DNA from: Sulfuracidifex tepidarius
GTDB lineage: Archaea > Thermoproteota > Thermoprotei_A > Sulfolobales > Sulfolobaceae
Assembly: GCF_008326425.1 (NCBI RefSeq)
Contig: NZ_AP018929.1
Coordinates: forward strand, 298,875-362,874
Length of the DNA: 64,000 nt
Direction of reading: 5' to 3'
Shown here: piece after piece, positions 17,151 to 27,299 of the stretch
Numbering within the stretch: the stretch's first letter is position 1
How the letters are laid out: each line of letters begins with the position of its first letter
Notes under the pieces: generated by a model
Told to the model about the DNA's origin: nothing
The model's input: the letters and a program-made list of their open reading frames with translations, nothing else
Database searches by the model: none
Made by a program: the position numbers and the translations under genes

Positions 17151-17430
17151 TTCCATCACCCTTAGGTAACAACATAAGTAGAAGGTAGGGCACGGAGTCA
17201 AGTGAGACCAGAATTCCGTTTGTGTACAAAGTGAACCCTTCTAGCACTCCTAGGAAAATGACGTAAAATGTCACAATGAAAAGTAACCTCAGCTCAAGCC
17301 TAGGTAACTTGAAGAGTTTGGTTGAATCCACGACTTCGTTCTCAGCTACACCCAAGACTACCAAAGTCATAATCCCAGCCAAAACGAAAGAGAACACCAT
17401 CAAGGTGAAAATAGCGTAAATTTCAAGCAT
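17140..17430 (-). CDS. Small three-span membrane protein after the VAT-like ATPase
   Basis: A 96-residue protein with three spans (about residues 4-26, 47-66 and 72-90) and a short charged loop [20 protein letters not shown]. Its ATG lies within the last codons of the AAA ATPase gene (8-bp overlap), a sign of tight coupling. Function is unknown; its place in the oxidase cluster suggests an accessory membrane role. Confidence 0.7.
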   Translation of the reverse strand: MLEIYAIFTLMVFSFVLAGIMTLVVLGVAENEVVDSTKLFKLPRLELRLLFIVTFYVIFLGVLEGFTLYTNGILVSLDSVPYLLLMLLPKGDGNDH

Positions 17431-19510
17431 ATGCGGTCTGCCTCGTCCTCTCTCTAAAAGAAGAATAGTAAGAGAGCAGTTGAGGGTTCACTGTAGGTTT
17501 TATCATTGATATTGACTGTTCTAGATCTTCCTGTTTAAGTACAGGTCTGTCCCCCTCAATTATGCTTCGCCTGATCGCCAATAGCACTGCTCTATTCACT
17601 GCTCCCCTTATGTCAGCCGGGGTGTACATCTGCGTTAGTCTAGCTAACCTCTCGTAATCTATATCTCCATGCGAGTGTTTCGATATCATAAAGGCAAAGA
17701 GCTTCTTCCTACCGTCTTCATCCGGAGGGGGTATGTAAATTAGTTTCTCCAATCTCCCGGGTCTCAACAGAGCTAGATCAAGCATGTCAGGTCTATTTGT
17801 GGCTGCGATCACAACGACTTGTTCGTCTCTCTTGCTCAACCCGTCCATTTCAGTAAGGAGCTGACTCACCACTCTCTCGGTTACCCTATTAGGGTCGCTT
17901 CCTCTAGCTGAGGCTAATGAGTCTATCTCGTCGAAGAACACTACCGTAGGGGAGTATTGTCTGGCCTTCTTGAAAACCTCCCTGATTGCCCTTTCACTCT
18001 CTCCCACCCACATGTTAAGAAGTTCTGGCCCGTTTACCGCGATGAAGTTGGCTCCACTTTCGTGTGATACTGCCCTTGCTAACATGGTCTTCCCTGTCCC
18101 AGGAGGGCCGTAAAGGAGAACCCCACTTGGCAGTTCAGCATTGATGTAGTCGTAAATTTCCCTGTTCTTTAGAGGCCATTCAACGACTTCTTTCAACTCC
18201 AGCTTAACATCTTCCAGTCCCACAACGTCCTCCCAGGAGGTGTTGGGTATCTCCAACCTGAACTCCCTCAAGGCTGACGGTTGAACGGTTTTAAGTGCAT
18301 TCATGAAATCGGATTCGTTTAACACTAAATTCTCGTAGTTAGACTCCCTCTTTAACGCGATCATCATAGCTTCTCTAACTACGGCCTCTAGATCCGCCCC
18401 GACGTAACCGTGGGTTATCTCGGCTATTTTCTCCAGGTTAACATCGCTTCCGAGCTTGAGCCTCCTGGTATGTATCTTCAATATGTCAAGCCTTTCTTTA
18501 GCCCCTGGGACAGGAATCTCAATTTCTCTATCGAACCTACCTGGCCTTCTCAAGGCAGGATCTATAGCGTTAGGTCTGTTCGTGGCTCCTATCACAAGCA
18601 CTCCTGACCTGGAGCTTACTCCATCCATTAATGTTAGGAGTTGGGCAACGATTCTCCTGTCTGCCTCAGAGGAGGCTACATCTCTGCTGGGAGCCATTGC
18701 GTCTATTTCGTCTATGAAAACTATGGAGGGCGAGTCATGGAAAGCTTGTTCGAATATTTCCCTGAGTCTTTTCTCGCTCTCACCGTAGTATTTTGACGCT
18801 ACTTCCGGTCCACTAATGTAAAAGAAGCTAGACATCATCGAGTTTGCCAACGCTTTGGCTATGAGGGTCTTCCCTGTCCCAGGAGGGCCGTAAAGGAGAA
18901 CCCCCTTCGGTGCCCTCAAACCAAAGAGTCTAGGTATCTCAGGTTTCAATAGTGCTATCTCAGCTATTTCCATGAGGGTTGACACTTGGTCTGAAAGCCC
19001 TCCAACTTCATCTAAGGTAACGAAGGAGATGTCCTTCTGTGTCAGTCTGAGACTAGAGCTGGCTACGTTGATCTTGGTATCTCCCGTAATCATTCCGACT
19101 TCCCCTCTAGGTGACATAGATACTACCACGAACTCTCCTTCCTTAGTGTTGATCATGTTCCTCAACATTATCGGCCTGCCTCTGAGCTCTAAGCTAATTT
19201 TCCTTTCGTCGAACTGTTTTTGGACAGTAGGTGAGATTGAGACGTAGTCCAAGTCAACAGGAGCGGATTTCTTTATCAACACTTTCTCGCCGCTGTTAAC
19301 CGCAAGCGCTTTCAAGTCTTCTTCGTTTACCTCCATATCCCTTGAGTTACCTTCCATTACGGTGAGAGGAATTATTCTCTCACCATATACCACTATCACG
19401 TCGCCTGGGAGAAGTGAGAGTCTTGACATTTCTTCTTTCTGCATCCACGCTATCCCTCTCCCTTTTCTCCTTGTCGAGAAGATAGTTATCACGTGAGGCT
19501 CTGTTCCCAT
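17423..19510 (-). CDS. VAT/Cdc48-like AAA ATPase inside the fox cluster
   Basis: A 695-residue double-ring AAA+ ATPase. An N-terminal double-psi-barrel substrate domain (about 1-170) is followed by D1 with Walker [14 protein letters not shown], Walker [13 protein letters not shown] and [20 protein letters not shown], then D2 with [24 protein letters not shown] and [20 protein letters not shown]. Both rings keep the Walker, sensor and arginine-finger residues, so both should hydrolyse ATP. Archaeal VAT unfolds proteins for the proteasome or disassembles complexes. Here the gene lies 134 bp after oxidase subunit I and is overlapped by a small membrane protein gene, so it is likely a cluster-specific paralogue that serves assembly or turnover of the oxidase; the link is inference from position. 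Confidence 0.93.
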   Translation of the reverse strand: MGTEPHVITIFSTRRKGRGIAWMQKEEMSRLSLLPGDVIVVYGERIIPLTVMEGNSRDMEVNEEDLKALAVNSGEKVLIKKSAPVDLDYVSISPTVQKQFDERKISLELRGRPIMLRNMINTKEGEFVVVSMSPRGEVGMITGDTKINVASSSLRLTQKDISFVTLDEVGGLSDQVSTLMEIAEIALLKPEIPRLFGLRAPKGVLLYGPPGTGKTLIAKALANSMMSSFFYISGPEVASKYYGESEKRLREIFEQAFHDSPSIVFIDEIDAMAPSRDVASSEADRRIVAQLLTLMDGVSSRSGVLVIGATNRPNAIDPALRRPGRFDREIEIPVPGAKERLDILKIHTRRLKLGSDVNLEKIAEITHGYVGADLEAVVREAMMIALKRESNYENLVLNESDFMNALKTVQPSALREFRLEIPNTSWEDVVGLEDVKLELKEVVEWPLKNREIYDYINAELPSGVLLYGPPGTGKTMLARAVSHESGANFIAVNGPELLNMWVGESERAIREVFKKARQYSPTVVFFDEIDSLASARGSDPNRVTERVVSQLLTEMDGLSKRDEQVVVIAATNRPDMLDLALLRPGRLEKLIYIPPPDEDGRKKLFAFMISKHSHGDIDYERLARLTQMYTPADIRGAVNRAVLLAIRRSIIEGDRPVLKQEDLEQSISMIKPTVNPQLLSYYSSFRERTRQTAYA

Positions 19511-19644
19511 AATTAAATTTCCATTCTCATGTTTATTAGGTTTAACTCTTTATTTTTTATTTTTTGAAAAGGAAAATAAGTAAAAAAGATTATATATTAT
19601 TTGAACTTATTTCGAAATGAGACTGTTTATAAGTTACCTTTTCC

Positions 19645-21453
19645 CTAAACATCTGGCTTTAACCTTGAAGTCCCGTCCTCATGGGTTGTCTCTCCTCTAC
19701 CAAGGGCTATCTCTCTTCCGTCTGCCTCTGCTATCTTTGCCTCTTTCATGTTCACAGACCCTCCCTGAACTACTCCTGAACCGGACCGTGTGATTTCCCT
19801 CTCCGTCTCCGTGGATATTTCCCTTATCATTCCGTCGGCTGGAAGAGCAAGAGGCATGTCTTCTTCCTTGTACCCTTCCCTCCTCATTCCGAGTCTCTCT
19901 AACGCTATGACCTGAACAGCCCACATCGGGATATCAGTCTCCTTTACTTTCTCGCCGTAAAGTAGAGTCAGGATCAAGTTGTATGCGAACAGTATTGTAG
20001 CGAATCCCGCAAGCCATCCCCCTATCATTGCCATTTGATAGTATACTTCATAGAACGCAGGCCAAGCTACTTCCCTTCTGATCGCACCGTAAAATCCGGC
20101 TATGGCGAAAGCTGTAACGAGAAGCCCCATTCCGCCCTGCCATCCCCAGAAGTGTAACCATCCTAGCTTTTGACTATACCATTTCCTTCCCCAGAGTTCA
20201 GGTCCTACAACGTAGAGTACTCCCAACAGACCTCCGACCGAGTAAAGTGCTAGCATTATGTGGAAGTGGCTTGGAAGCCACAGTGTGTTGTGAACCGTCG
20301 GATCTACGCTCGGAGTAGGCTGTGTGGGCTCCGCTTGTATACCTCCTATGATGTTCCATATTGCAGCTGCATATATGAAGGCAAGTCCAACATCCCACTT
20401 CAACTTTCTTGGGTCTCCCAAGGTTATGAAGAACAGCAACCAGAGTGCTGCGAACGGTATCGCAATGAGGGCAGTGGAAGTCTGAGCGAATATGTCCCTA
20501 AGGATCAGAGGCCAGGGATCATCGACCAAATGGTGGACGTAAACACTGGCTCCTAGTACGAAGAGCACTGGTATTAACCACCTTGTGAACCTCACGCTGT
20601 ATACGGGTCTCTTAGCGTACAGAGGTATAATTGCTATTATAGCTCCAGTCAAGGTATAAGGTGCGAAATAAACTAGCGGATGATCCGCAAACCAGAACAG
20701 TCCCTTCCATATCTCTGCATTGGGTACTCCGAAGATGTTGATTCCAAGCCCTCCTATCGGTGACATGAGACTCCAGAGAGTGTCAAGGAAAACCGATATG
20801 TTTGCTAGAGCCATCATGATCATGTCCATTACTATGAATCCCACAGAAGTTGGTATTAGCCTTCCAGGAATTCTTCCAAGGAAAGATGTACCCAGTACGG
20901 ATACCATCTCCATCCATTCTCCTATGACCATAACGATGTATCCTATGTACCAAGTGGGCGATGCCTTCAAGGGATTCAGGAAGGTAAACAAATACTGATT
21001 CTCTACTCCTCCCAAGTTCATCATGAAGAGTCCTATGGTAGCTATCCACAGTCCAGCGTTAGCTATTTTAGGCCACTTCACAAGTCTAGAACCGTTCAGC
21101 GCAGGTATCATGTAGAAGGATACTGCAAACACAGTGGAGAAAACCGAGCCGAATATCATGTCCATAACGTGGTTCGTCATAGACTGGAAATAATAGTATG
21201 GAGCGATTACCACAGGAACGCCGGTTGAGGTTAACCCAGCTTGACTCCTCAGGAAGAGAGCGAACGCACCTCCTATGAAGAGCCACATTACCGCAAAAAG
21301 TACGTTCTTGATGGCCAGCATCCTATAGTCCTCAGTATAGAACACTTTCAGGATTGCAGACCTCTTAGCTTCTCTCTCCTTTACTTGATCGTACTCAGAA
21401 GCCCATTTTGAGAGCTTTTCGTAATCCCTTCTATTCAGTTCCCTAGCAGTCAT
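19645..21453 (-). CDS. foxA: Heme-copper terminal oxidase subunit I (FoxA)
   Basis: Subunit I reduces oxygen at a heme-copper centre in the membrane. The 602-residue protein has twelve or more spans. Low-spin heme and binuclear-centre ligands are visible: [12 protein letters not shown] (heme a His), [10 protein letters not shown] (CuB His with cross-linked Tyr), [10 protein letters not shown] (the CuB His pair) and [12 protein letters not shown] (both heme His). The usual HPEVY is HPLVY, so the D-channel glutamate is missing, as expected for the Fox/SoxB-like B-type oxidases. A charged C-terminal tail of about 90 residues extends beyond the core. ATG 21453 is preferred to the TTG at 21477, because AACTTTAAATATT lies about 30 nt upstream. 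The fox cluster is associated with ferrous iron growth in Metallosphaera and Sulfuracidifex metallicus. Confidence 0.92.
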   Translation of the reverse strand: MTARELNRRDYEKLSKWASEYDQVKEREAKRSAILKVFYTEDYRMLAIKNVLFAVMWLFIGGAFALFLRSQAGLTSTGVPVVIAPYYYFQSMTNHVMDMIFGSVFSTVFAVSFYMIPALNGSRLVKWPKIANAGLWIATIGLFMMNLGGVENQYLFTFLNPLKASPTWYIGYIVMVIGEWMEMVSVLGTSFLGRIPGRLIPTSVGFIVMDMIMMALANISVFLDTLWSLMSPIGGLGINIFGVPNAEIWKGLFWFADHPLVYFAPYTLTGAIIAIIPLYAKRPVYSVRFTRWLIPVLFVLGASVYVHHLVDDPWPLILRDIFAQTSTALIAIPFAALWLLFFITLGDPRKLKWDVGLAFIYAAAIWNIIGGIQAEPTQPTPSVDPTVHNTLWLPSHFHIMLALYSVGGLLGVLYVVGPELWGRKWYSQKLGWLHFWGWQGGMGLLVTAFAIAGFYGAIRREVAWPAFYEVYYQMAMIGGWLAGFATILFAYNLILTLLYGEKVKETDIPMWAVQVIALERLGMRREGYKEEDMPLALPADGMIREISTETEREITRSGSGVVQGGSVNMKEAKIAEADGREIALGRGETTHEDGTSRLKPDV

Positions 21454-21533
21454 GGCTAAGTAAATTATCTTGAGCAAAATATTTAAAGTTTTATATCAAA
21501 TTATTTATTAAAAATAAGTTAAAATTAAATAAG

Positions 21534-23360
21534 TTATAAGTTATTATTGTTATTCTTGATAGGAGTTTCCAGCTTACAGTTCCTGTTTCTAACAGCGAGA
21601 ATCAGAGCTAACAGCAGGAGGGCATCAGAGGACAGTGATACTATGAGTTCATCTGAAAGTGTGAACAGTGCCGATATTCCAAGTGACAGTGAGACAAAGC
21701 CGAACACGTAAGTTGAGAGGAAACATGCAGGACAAACTCCCAGAGCGCCTAATCCTAACGTATAGATGTTCCCTTTGTTTCTTGACTGTTTGAGCAGTGA
21801 AATCATGTAGCCTCCCATTATGGAGACTCCTATCACTTGAAGTAACTCGATGGGATTTACGTATATTCCCGCAAATGGAGGAAGGTAAACTAAGAAGGAA
21901 GGATCAAGCATCGGAACCCCGAAGCTGAAGAAGTAAAACGTTGGATAGGTGAACCCTGAGACCCCGAAGTGTACCAAACCTCCTAATATGCTAACCAAAG
22001 CAGCGTAAATTAAAGAGTAAATCGCTAGATCTCTTCTTTTTACCTTCGGTAGCGTAAACTTAGACTTTATCAACTCGTAGACCCCATACGCAAAGGTTAT
22101 TGATCCCCCGACCATGATGGATGTAGATATAATCGTCATAACAGTCAGGAAGAAGTAATCGAACCCGTTGTAATCTACGAAATAATCAGCGTGAGTTGTA
22201 AAGAAGGCTATTTGAGTCACCAAAGCGATGACTCCCAAGGAAATCCACGTGAGCCCTTTTCTCTCTCCCTTATTCATGAGCCTCACCGTGACTAGGGAGG
22301 ACATGTTCTTCCTAATGTACCTGAGGTAATAGATCCCTGCGAACCACGCTATCGGTGTTCCTGCTATCCAAGAGAATACCCACATTTGAATAAGATTTCC
22401 GGCGCTGAAATTGAAGAAAGGTAACGGATAGCCTATGATCAGGGATATCGGACCAGGCATTATCATGGTCCAGGCTAAGGTGTGCATTATGCCCAGTTTG
22501 GCCCATCTCTGCATGTCCTGGAAACCTAAATTCCCCATGAATCCAGATAGGAGCGAGATCGGTATCAAATCAAGGCTAGAGTAAAAGTGAGGATAGAAAG
22601 CTATCAACAGGAACACAAGCAAGGCTGAAGGTAAAAGGAGATACTTTGATCTGAACTTCAAGAGTGTTGATGCTATTCCGCCTGCGAACGTGAGGGCAAT
22701 GATTTTCACCAAGGAGAAGGAAACTGTAGTAGGAAGGAAAACTGAGAATATCGCGAGTCCTAAGATTAAAATGATTCTCATCCCCTTGCTGAAGTTCACC
22801 TTAATGTCCCTTCCGGATACCTCAGAATAGAGCACAAATGAGGACAACGACAGGAGGAACACCGCTAGAGCTACCAGACCCTCCGATAAAGTGTCCATGA
22901 AGGCTATGGACGACAGGAAAGGAAGGGAAGAAGTTGCAGACCCTATAAGCGCTGTGAACAGTTCACACGAGCAAGATAAAGAAGTCGCTATCAAACCTAA
23001 TGAACCCGCTATGGTTCTTTTCGCTCCGGCCCTAATCATAGAATAATAAAACACGTACAAGACTACGTTAGTTGAGACCAGAAGCGAAAGAACGAAGGAA
23101 ATTATCAAGGATAAAGGCGTCATAGCCCACGTAAAGGAAGACGAATTCAATGATAGGAAAGGACCCCAAAGGGGAAAAGGCATTTGGGACGGATTAGCGG
23201 GGGGAGAGTTGCTCACAATCAGCCCTAAACCTGGAGGAGAGGCAAAGTTGAAGAATATGAGCAGTCTATCTGCTATTTGATAGAAAAAGAAATAAGAAAG
23301 GAAAATGGTGAAAAAAATATAACGATATGGCTTTGCCTTGATTACGTCAAAAATTTCCAT
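21534..23360 (-). CDS. Large multispan membrane protein of the fox cluster
   Basis: A 608-residue protein with about fourteen hydrophobic segments. Two intramembrane cysteine motifs stand out: TSLSCSCELFTALIG near residue 130 and LGVCPACFLSTYVFG near residue 550, a paired arrangement that could bind metal or form redox disulfides. I do not recognise a transporter family. It lies directly after a small gene (TAAATG junction) and 80 bp before foxA on the same strand. Fox clusters are known to carry hydrophobic proteins of unknown role; this is probably one of them. Confidence 0.75.
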   Translation of the reverse strand: MEIFDVIKAKPYRYIFFTIFLSYFFFYQIADRLLIFFNFASPPGLGLIVSNSPPANPSQMPFPLWGPFLSLNSSSFTWAMTPLSLIISFVLSLLVSTNVVLYVFYYSMIRAGAKRTIAGSLGLIATSLSCSCELFTALIGSATSSLPFLSSIAFMDTLSEGLVALAVFLLSLSSFVLYSEVSGRDIKVNFSKGMRIILILGLAIFSVFLPTTVSFSLVKIIALTFAGGIASTLLKFRSKYLLLPSALLVFLLIAFYPHFYSSLDLIPISLLSGFMGNLGFQDMQRWAKLGIMHTLAWTMIMPGPISLIIGYPLPFFNFSAGNLIQMWVFSWIAGTPIAWFAGIYYLRYIRKNMSSLVTVRLMNKGERKGLTWISLGVIALVTQIAFFTTHADYFVDYNGFDYFFLTVMTIISTSIMVGGSITFAYGVYELIKSKFTLPKVKRRDLAIYSLIYAALVSILGGLVHFGVSGFTYPTFYFFSFGVPMLDPSFLVYLPPFAGIYVNPIELLQVIGVSIMGGYMISLLKQSRNKGNIYTLGLGALGVCPACFLSTYVFGFVSLSLGISALFTLSDELIVSLSSDALLLLALILAVRNRNCKLETPIKNNNNNL

Positions 23361-23516
23361 TTACTCACCCATCTCTTGTTTCGCAACTTGAAGCGGGTCG
23401 ACTTGAGGATCCTTGTCCGCCTTAACGATTAGCAAGATGAACACTACAGGGTAAATCACAGCCATCAATAAGAATCCGATTGCCCATAGGTCGGCCTCAC
23501 TTTCGAATATTGCCGT
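23361..23516 (-). CDS. Small single-span membrane protein, ACG at the expected start
   Basis: An open frame codes for SEADLWAIGFLLMAVIYPVV, then a short acidic/basic tail ending QVAKQEMGE, and stops at 23361 immediately before the ATG of the 608-residue gene. It has one hydrophobic span and looks like a small oxidase subunit. There is no ATG, GTG or TTG upstream before an in-frame TGA (23523-23525). A GGTGA site lies six bases before an ACG at 23514-23516 (then GCA ATA TTC GAA), exactly where ATG is expected. Either ATG mutated to ACG, ACG is used, or translation begins inside at ATG 23465 (34 residues). Confidence 0.5.
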   Translation of the reverse strand, partial: TAIFESEADLWAIGFLLMAVIYPVVFILLIVKADKDPQVDPLQVAKQEMGE

Positions 23517-23579
23517 GGTTGATCACCAATTAAAACTTAATTAATTACCTTTAAAAAACTTACCTAAAAAAATTGTAGC

Positions 23580-24182
23580 TTAAAATAAATCAAGGTCTTT
23601 TAGCCACTTCACCATGTAGAAAGTTGAAGGTGCGAAAGCCATGGCAAACAGGAAGTATGCAGTGTCCGTGAACTGCTGGAGGGAATACGAACTGTAAAGA
23701 TTGGTGTTGTAATAAGCTCCAAGTTCTAGAAATATCTCAGCCATGCTAGCCATCATGCTGAATAGCGAGAACATGGAGATGCTCTTCCAAGTATTGGTCA
23801 TTCCGTACCATCCAACTCCTCCTATTACTCCTGCCACCAGGAAGGAAAGTAATTGTGCTGTCCTCATTATGCTTGAGATCACTGAAGCATCGAAAGGCCC
23901 GGGGAAGTACCAGTACGATATTATCACTCCAGCTATTCCCCAAGCTAAGACCAGCCCTCTCGTGGAGAAATTGAACGATAAAAGACTCTTCATTTTCCCT
24001 TGTCTGAAGAGGTAATCAGCTATCCAGATTCCGATTAAACCGGCACCCCACACTAAGGTCATATCAAACGAGAACCTCACTATCTCAAGCTGTGATGCTA
24101 GTATCAGTGAAGCTGGGTTCACCGAAGCTACTATCATTGCAATTCCTATAAAGAGGTATGGTTTCTTATCTTTCAATTCCAC
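23580..24182 (-). CDS. Multispan membrane protein of the fox cluster
   Basis: Read from the GTG at 24182 ([20 protein letters not shown]) the product is 200 residues with five to six spans and a cytoplasmic tail KWLKDLDLF. The longer frame to 24305 would overlap the preceding gene by 133 bp and begins with an Arg-rich stretch unlike a membrane protein, so I reject it. The chosen start overlaps the stop of the preceding gene by ten bases, with a GGAGGT-like site nearby. No family recognised; its place between small membrane proteins and foxA suggests an oxidase accessory subunit. Confidence 0.7.
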   Translation of the reverse strand: MELKDKKPYLFIGIAMIVASVNPASLILASQLEIVRFSFDMTLVWGAGLIGIWIADYLFRQGKMKSLLSFNFSTRGLVLAWGIAGVIISYWYFPGPFDASVISSIMRTAQLLSFLVAGVIGGVGWYGMTNTWKSISMFSLFSMMASMAEIFLELGAYYNTNLYSSYSLQQFTDTAYFLFAMAFAPSTFYMVKWLKDLDLF

Positions 24183-24370
24183 AACCCCGCCAGGAGACCA
24201 CCGGCGACTAGGACGGCCCCCGAAATGGGAACTAAAGCGACCAGTGCGTCGTCTCCGTAGAGGGAGTAAGGCAAGGTGAAGACCAGCATGATGTCCGCTA
24301 TCCACATGCTAACTCCTATACCCGCTATCACTGCACCTATCACTCGTCTTGCAAGTCTAATTCCAGCCAT
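24173..24370 (-). CDS. Small two-span membrane protein of the fox cluster
   Basis: A 65-residue protein beginning [20 protein letters not shown], with spans at about residues 9-30 and 42-62 and a short loop [10 protein letters not shown]. It heads a tightly packed pair with the gene at 23580-24182. AATAGGTTTTATTAATC on the minus strand upstream provides a TATA-like element. Function unknown. Confidence 0.65.
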   Translation of the reverse strand: MAGIRLARRVIGAVIAGIGVSMWIADIMLVFTLPYSLYGDDALVALVPISGAVLVAGGLLAGLWN

Positions 24371-24576
24371 TGTGGGTCAATTTAAAGATTAATAAAACCT
24401 ATTTAAAAAACTTTTTATGCTTGATTTCTCATTATTTTAAATAATTTTATTTTTATGAGTTATCTCCTCCTCTGTGGCCTTATCAAGCCTGGATTTATGA
24501 AGAACGTATAGATAATGCTTAAGTATCAAATAAAAATTTTTTACTTAGTAATAATGTAAAAGACCTTTTTGTTAGA

Positions 24577-25377
24577 CTAGCGACTCTCCTTGACGATCTT
24601 ATCGCTAATCTCCTTTTTACTGGAAGAGAAGATAGAATAATAGTAATATATCATAGAAACTGACAAAGAAATTCCAAAGGGAATCCCAGTTCCTAGAAAG
24701 GTCGAAACGATTCCTATCCCTATGAGCGCATACAGTACTCTCCATGATGGTATTGACGACGAAATCATTCCATAACCTAGGAACGCTATGTCAATGAAAA
24801 TGGAGTAATATCTCCATAAGGGAACTTGAAGTAGGGTTGGAGGCATAGCCGTCACAACAATGACCGGAAGGAGGTAAAGGGGAAGCTTGTTTCCTGAAAG
24901 TCCATTCAGCTTGACTAGAAACAAGAACAACATCTCCGTCATCATAGGGTAAAAGAACCAAACGCTGTTCAGTGATGAGTCGATACCTTGAATGGGGGAA
25001 ACGAACTTCCCGCTCTCAGCTAGTTGAAAGGTGCTCCCCATGAGAATCTCGTCTATGACTATCGATAATGAGATTAAAGGAAAGATTCTCTTGTCCTTTA
25101 TAGGTCTTGAGAGGTTATCCACTACAGAGAAGAACGCTGCCAGCGCAATGATCATAGATACCATGTTTATGCCAACTCCTATTCCCAAGGAGAACGTGGA
25201 GGGATTATAGAGGTAAATCATGGCACCTACGAACATGGTAGCCATCATTAACATGAAGAACTCCGCCATGAACACATGAGTGTAAGTTTGCATTTTCCTT
25301 TCGACAAAGTAAATCACTCCTATAATGGCCAATACCATGAGGGATGCAATTACAACAAGTGTTACAAGGGATACCAT
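24577..25377 (-). CDS. Multispan membrane protein of the fox cluster
   Basis: A 266-residue protein with about eight spans beginning MVSLVTLVVIASLMVLAIIG. The motif KMQTYTHVFMAEFFMLMMATMF includes a His and acidic residue at a membrane boundary, but no recognised heme or metal pattern. It ends in a charged SSKKEISDKIVKESR tail. It lies 32 bp after the single-span protein at 25410-25865. Unknown family; likely a membrane component of the iron-oxidation chain. Confidence 0.7.
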   Translation of the reverse strand: MVSLVTLVVIASLMVLAIIGVIYFVERKMQTYTHVFMAEFFMLMMATMFVGAMIYLYNPSTFSLGIGVGINMVSMIIALAAFFSVVDNLSRPIKDKRIFPLISLSIVIDEILMGSTFQLAESGKFVSPIQGIDSSLNSVWFFYPMMTEMLFLFLVKLNGLSGNKLPLYLLPVIVVTAMPPTLLQVPLWRYYSIFIDIAFLGYGMISSSIPSWRVLYALIGIGIVSTFLGTGIPFGISLSVSMIYYYYSIFSSSKKEISDKIVKESR

Positions 25378-25409
25378 GTTTTAAATGTAATTTTCATTCT
25401 TTTAAAAAT

Positions 25410-25865
25410 TTAACTTATATTAACTTGAAAATAATTTCCATCGCTGAAAACTAGAGTGTAAACTCCAGGGGATAACTTGACCGGGATCACTATAGTCTCC
25501 TCACCTATGAAGACCTCTCCTTCCTTCATGAAACCCGTTGACAAGTCGCCCTGATCGTTAATGACCTGCTGTTTCACATAAACGTAATTGATGTGGATCA
25601 CGTTGGTGGAATTCTCTATGCAAGAGAGGTTCAAGCCTTTATCGTTTTCGTTGTTTATAGTTAACATTATTCCCGTGACGTTCTTTAGGTGTCCACTGGT
25701 TCCGTCTGAGGAGTAAACGCATAACGGGAAAGTCCCGTAGCTGGACTTGGCCACTTGAACCTGCTGTGGACTCACCAGGGACTGAATCACGGGATAAGTT
25801 GTAAGAACTATTCCAATTATTGCGATGGATGAAATCAAAAAAATTACTATTTTCTTTCTGCTCAT
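25410..25865 (-). CDS. Membrane-anchored extracytoplasmic beta protein of the fox cluster
   Basis: The 151-residue protein has a basic start MSRKKIVIF, one N-terminal span (about residues 6-25) and an outside domain rich in beta strands with N-x-S/T sites. Two cysteines (FPLCVYSS and LSCIENS) could form a disulfide. The C-terminal half (VVIPVKLSPGVYTLVFSDGN) has a cupredoxin-like or Ig-like strand pattern, but no His-Cys-Met copper site. Its ATG overlaps the stop of the preceding gene (ATGA). Role unknown. Confidence 0.65.
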   Translation of the reverse strand: MSRKKIVIFLISSIAIIGIVLTTYPVIQSLVSPQQVQVAKSSYGTFPLCVYSSDGTSGHLKNVTGIMLTINNENDKGLNLSCIENSTNVIHINYVYVKQQVINDQGDLSTGFMKEGEVFIGEETIVIPVKLSPGVYTLVFSDGNYFQVNIS

Positions 25866-26065
25866 TTCTTAAATACCCCACCTATCATGACTAGAGCTAG
25901 ACCTACTACGTTTAATGACATCCCAAGGTAATCCGCCCCAGCGTAGCTGAAGGCGAACGCAGTGGGATGGTTCATGAACGAGAATCCATAGCCTACTAAC
26001 AACAGTATTCCAATGGCTATAACTACTGCTCCAGCCAAGATAGGCCCCCACATCTTTATGTTCAT
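25862..26065 (-). CDS. Small two-span membrane protein of the fox cluster
   Basis: A 67-residue protein, MNIKMWGPILAGAVVIAIGI at the N-terminus, with spans near residues 7-27 and 41-62 and an outside loop NHPTAFAFSYAG. A TTTTTAAAAGC-type element lies upstream, so this gene probably opens the transcript running to foxA. Its stop overlaps the next start (ATGA). Confidence 0.65.
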   Translation of the reverse strand: MNIKMWGPILAGAVVIAIGILLLVGYGFSFMNHPTAFAFSYAGADYLGMSLNVVGLALVMIGGVFKK

Positions 26066-26330
26066 AAACTAAAACTCTTAAGCCAGCTTTTAAAAAGTTT
26101 TCTTTTTTAACTAATATACTGTTAAAACTAAAAGAATATTTTATAATATTGTTTACTAAATCTTTGATCTAATCAATAATTGCTCTAGATTATTTAGCTA
26201 ACTATTTTACTGTGTCTACCGTTAATAGTGTTAAATACTTGATTGATTCTAACCTTATTTTAAGATTATGGAAAATTATTTATACTTTTCTGTCTTCATT
26301 TTAAGTTTCGTATATCTTTCTCTTACTCTT

Positions 26331-27290
26331 CTAGGGAACATGCACCCATACATTACGAGACGTTATTTCCTTTGTGCTTAGGAGCAACAATTTATCCTTT
26401 TGTCTCACTGGCACATGTCTCACATTGTTCTGTATCATGTATCCTATGACCTCGTGTAATGGGTCGTCACTTTCGAAATGCTTGAGCCTCCTGGGCTTGA
26501 CGTGATCATCCTGAGACTTTCCATCCGCGAATCCCTTGGTTATGTCCCTGATAGATACTACACCGTCTCCTACAATGGTAGCCTTAATTCTGTTCCTCAT
26601 GAGGACGTCGTAGACTTGGGCATATGTAGAATCTACAGGAAGAGTTGGAACTTCCAAAGCGTGCGATCCAGCTTTATCCTCTTTCTTGACGCTTCTGAGC
26701 TTCAAATCCTCACTAAACGACGTCACAGACATTGACCTCAATGCGTCCCTAATGGAGAACATCCCCACCATGGAAGACCCTTCGACTACAGGGAGATGTC
26801 CTATATTGACACTGTTCATTATGTAGAGAGCTTCATCTACGGTTGATTTACCCTGTGTTGTTATTGCCTCCTTTGAAACTTCTTTAACCATTGTGTAACC
26901 TGAGAACCAGCCGTTCAGAATATCAGTCTCAGTGACAATGTAATTCCTTATCATGAGAGATCCTATTCCTTCCTTCTCCATAACCTTCGAGGCTTCCCTT
27001 AAGGTCGAGTTGTCGTTTATCGTTATCAATCTCCTTGACATGTTTCTCCTCACTCTGGACAGTGTTACTCTGGCCCTTTCTGAAACGTTGACACCGTAAT
27101 TTATAACGTTGATGCATGAGTAAGGGCAAGCCCTTTCACAAGCTCCACATCCAGTACAGTCTTCCGGTCTGACCAGTTCAGCTAACCTAGAGTCAACGTT
27201 AACTTCTATTGCCTTAGCTAGGGCGCACGCTCTCTCGCACATGAAACACCCTACGCATCTGTCTACGTCTATGTATACAATCGGTTCCAT
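26331..27290 (-). CDS. Ferredoxin-CBS fusion protein of the fox cluster
   Basis: The N-terminal 60 residues carry two [4Fe-4S] motifs, CVGCFMCERACALA and CTGCGACERACPYSC. The rest contains paired CBS domains (SMMIRNY..., STVDEALYIMNSVNIGHLPVVEG and later segments ending HVPVRQKDKLLLLSTKEIT), which usually bind adenosine nucleotides. This suggests an electron carrier tuned by energy charge. ATG 27290 (MEPIVYIDVDRC) is chosen because GGTGA lies five bases upstream; GTG 27299 and ATG 27296 are alternatives. It follows the polyferredoxin gene with no gap, so they form one transcript and likely one electron path. A gap of about 260 bp separates it from the next gene. Confidence 0.88.
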   Translation of the reverse strand: MEPIVYIDVDRCVGCFMCERACALAKAIEVNVDSRLAELVRPEDCTGCGACERACPYSCINVINYGVNVSERARVTLSRVRRNMSRRLITINDNSTLREASKVMEKEGIGSLMIRNYIVTETDILNGWFSGYTMVKEVSKEAITTQGKSTVDEALYIMNSVNIGHLPVVEGSSMVGMFSIRDALRSMSVTSFSEDLKLRSVKKEDKAGSHALEVPTLPVDSTYAQVYDVLMRNRIKATIVGDGVVSIRDITKGFADGKSQDDHVKPRRLKHFESDDPLHEVIGYMIQNNVRHVPVRQKDKLLLLSTKEITSRNVWVHVP

Positions 27291-27299
27291 GGACATCAC

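Noticed and set aside
24183..24305. Longer N-terminus for the membrane protein at 23580
   Set aside because: It would overlap the preceding gene by 133 bp and encode an Arg-rich stretch unlike the rest of the protein.
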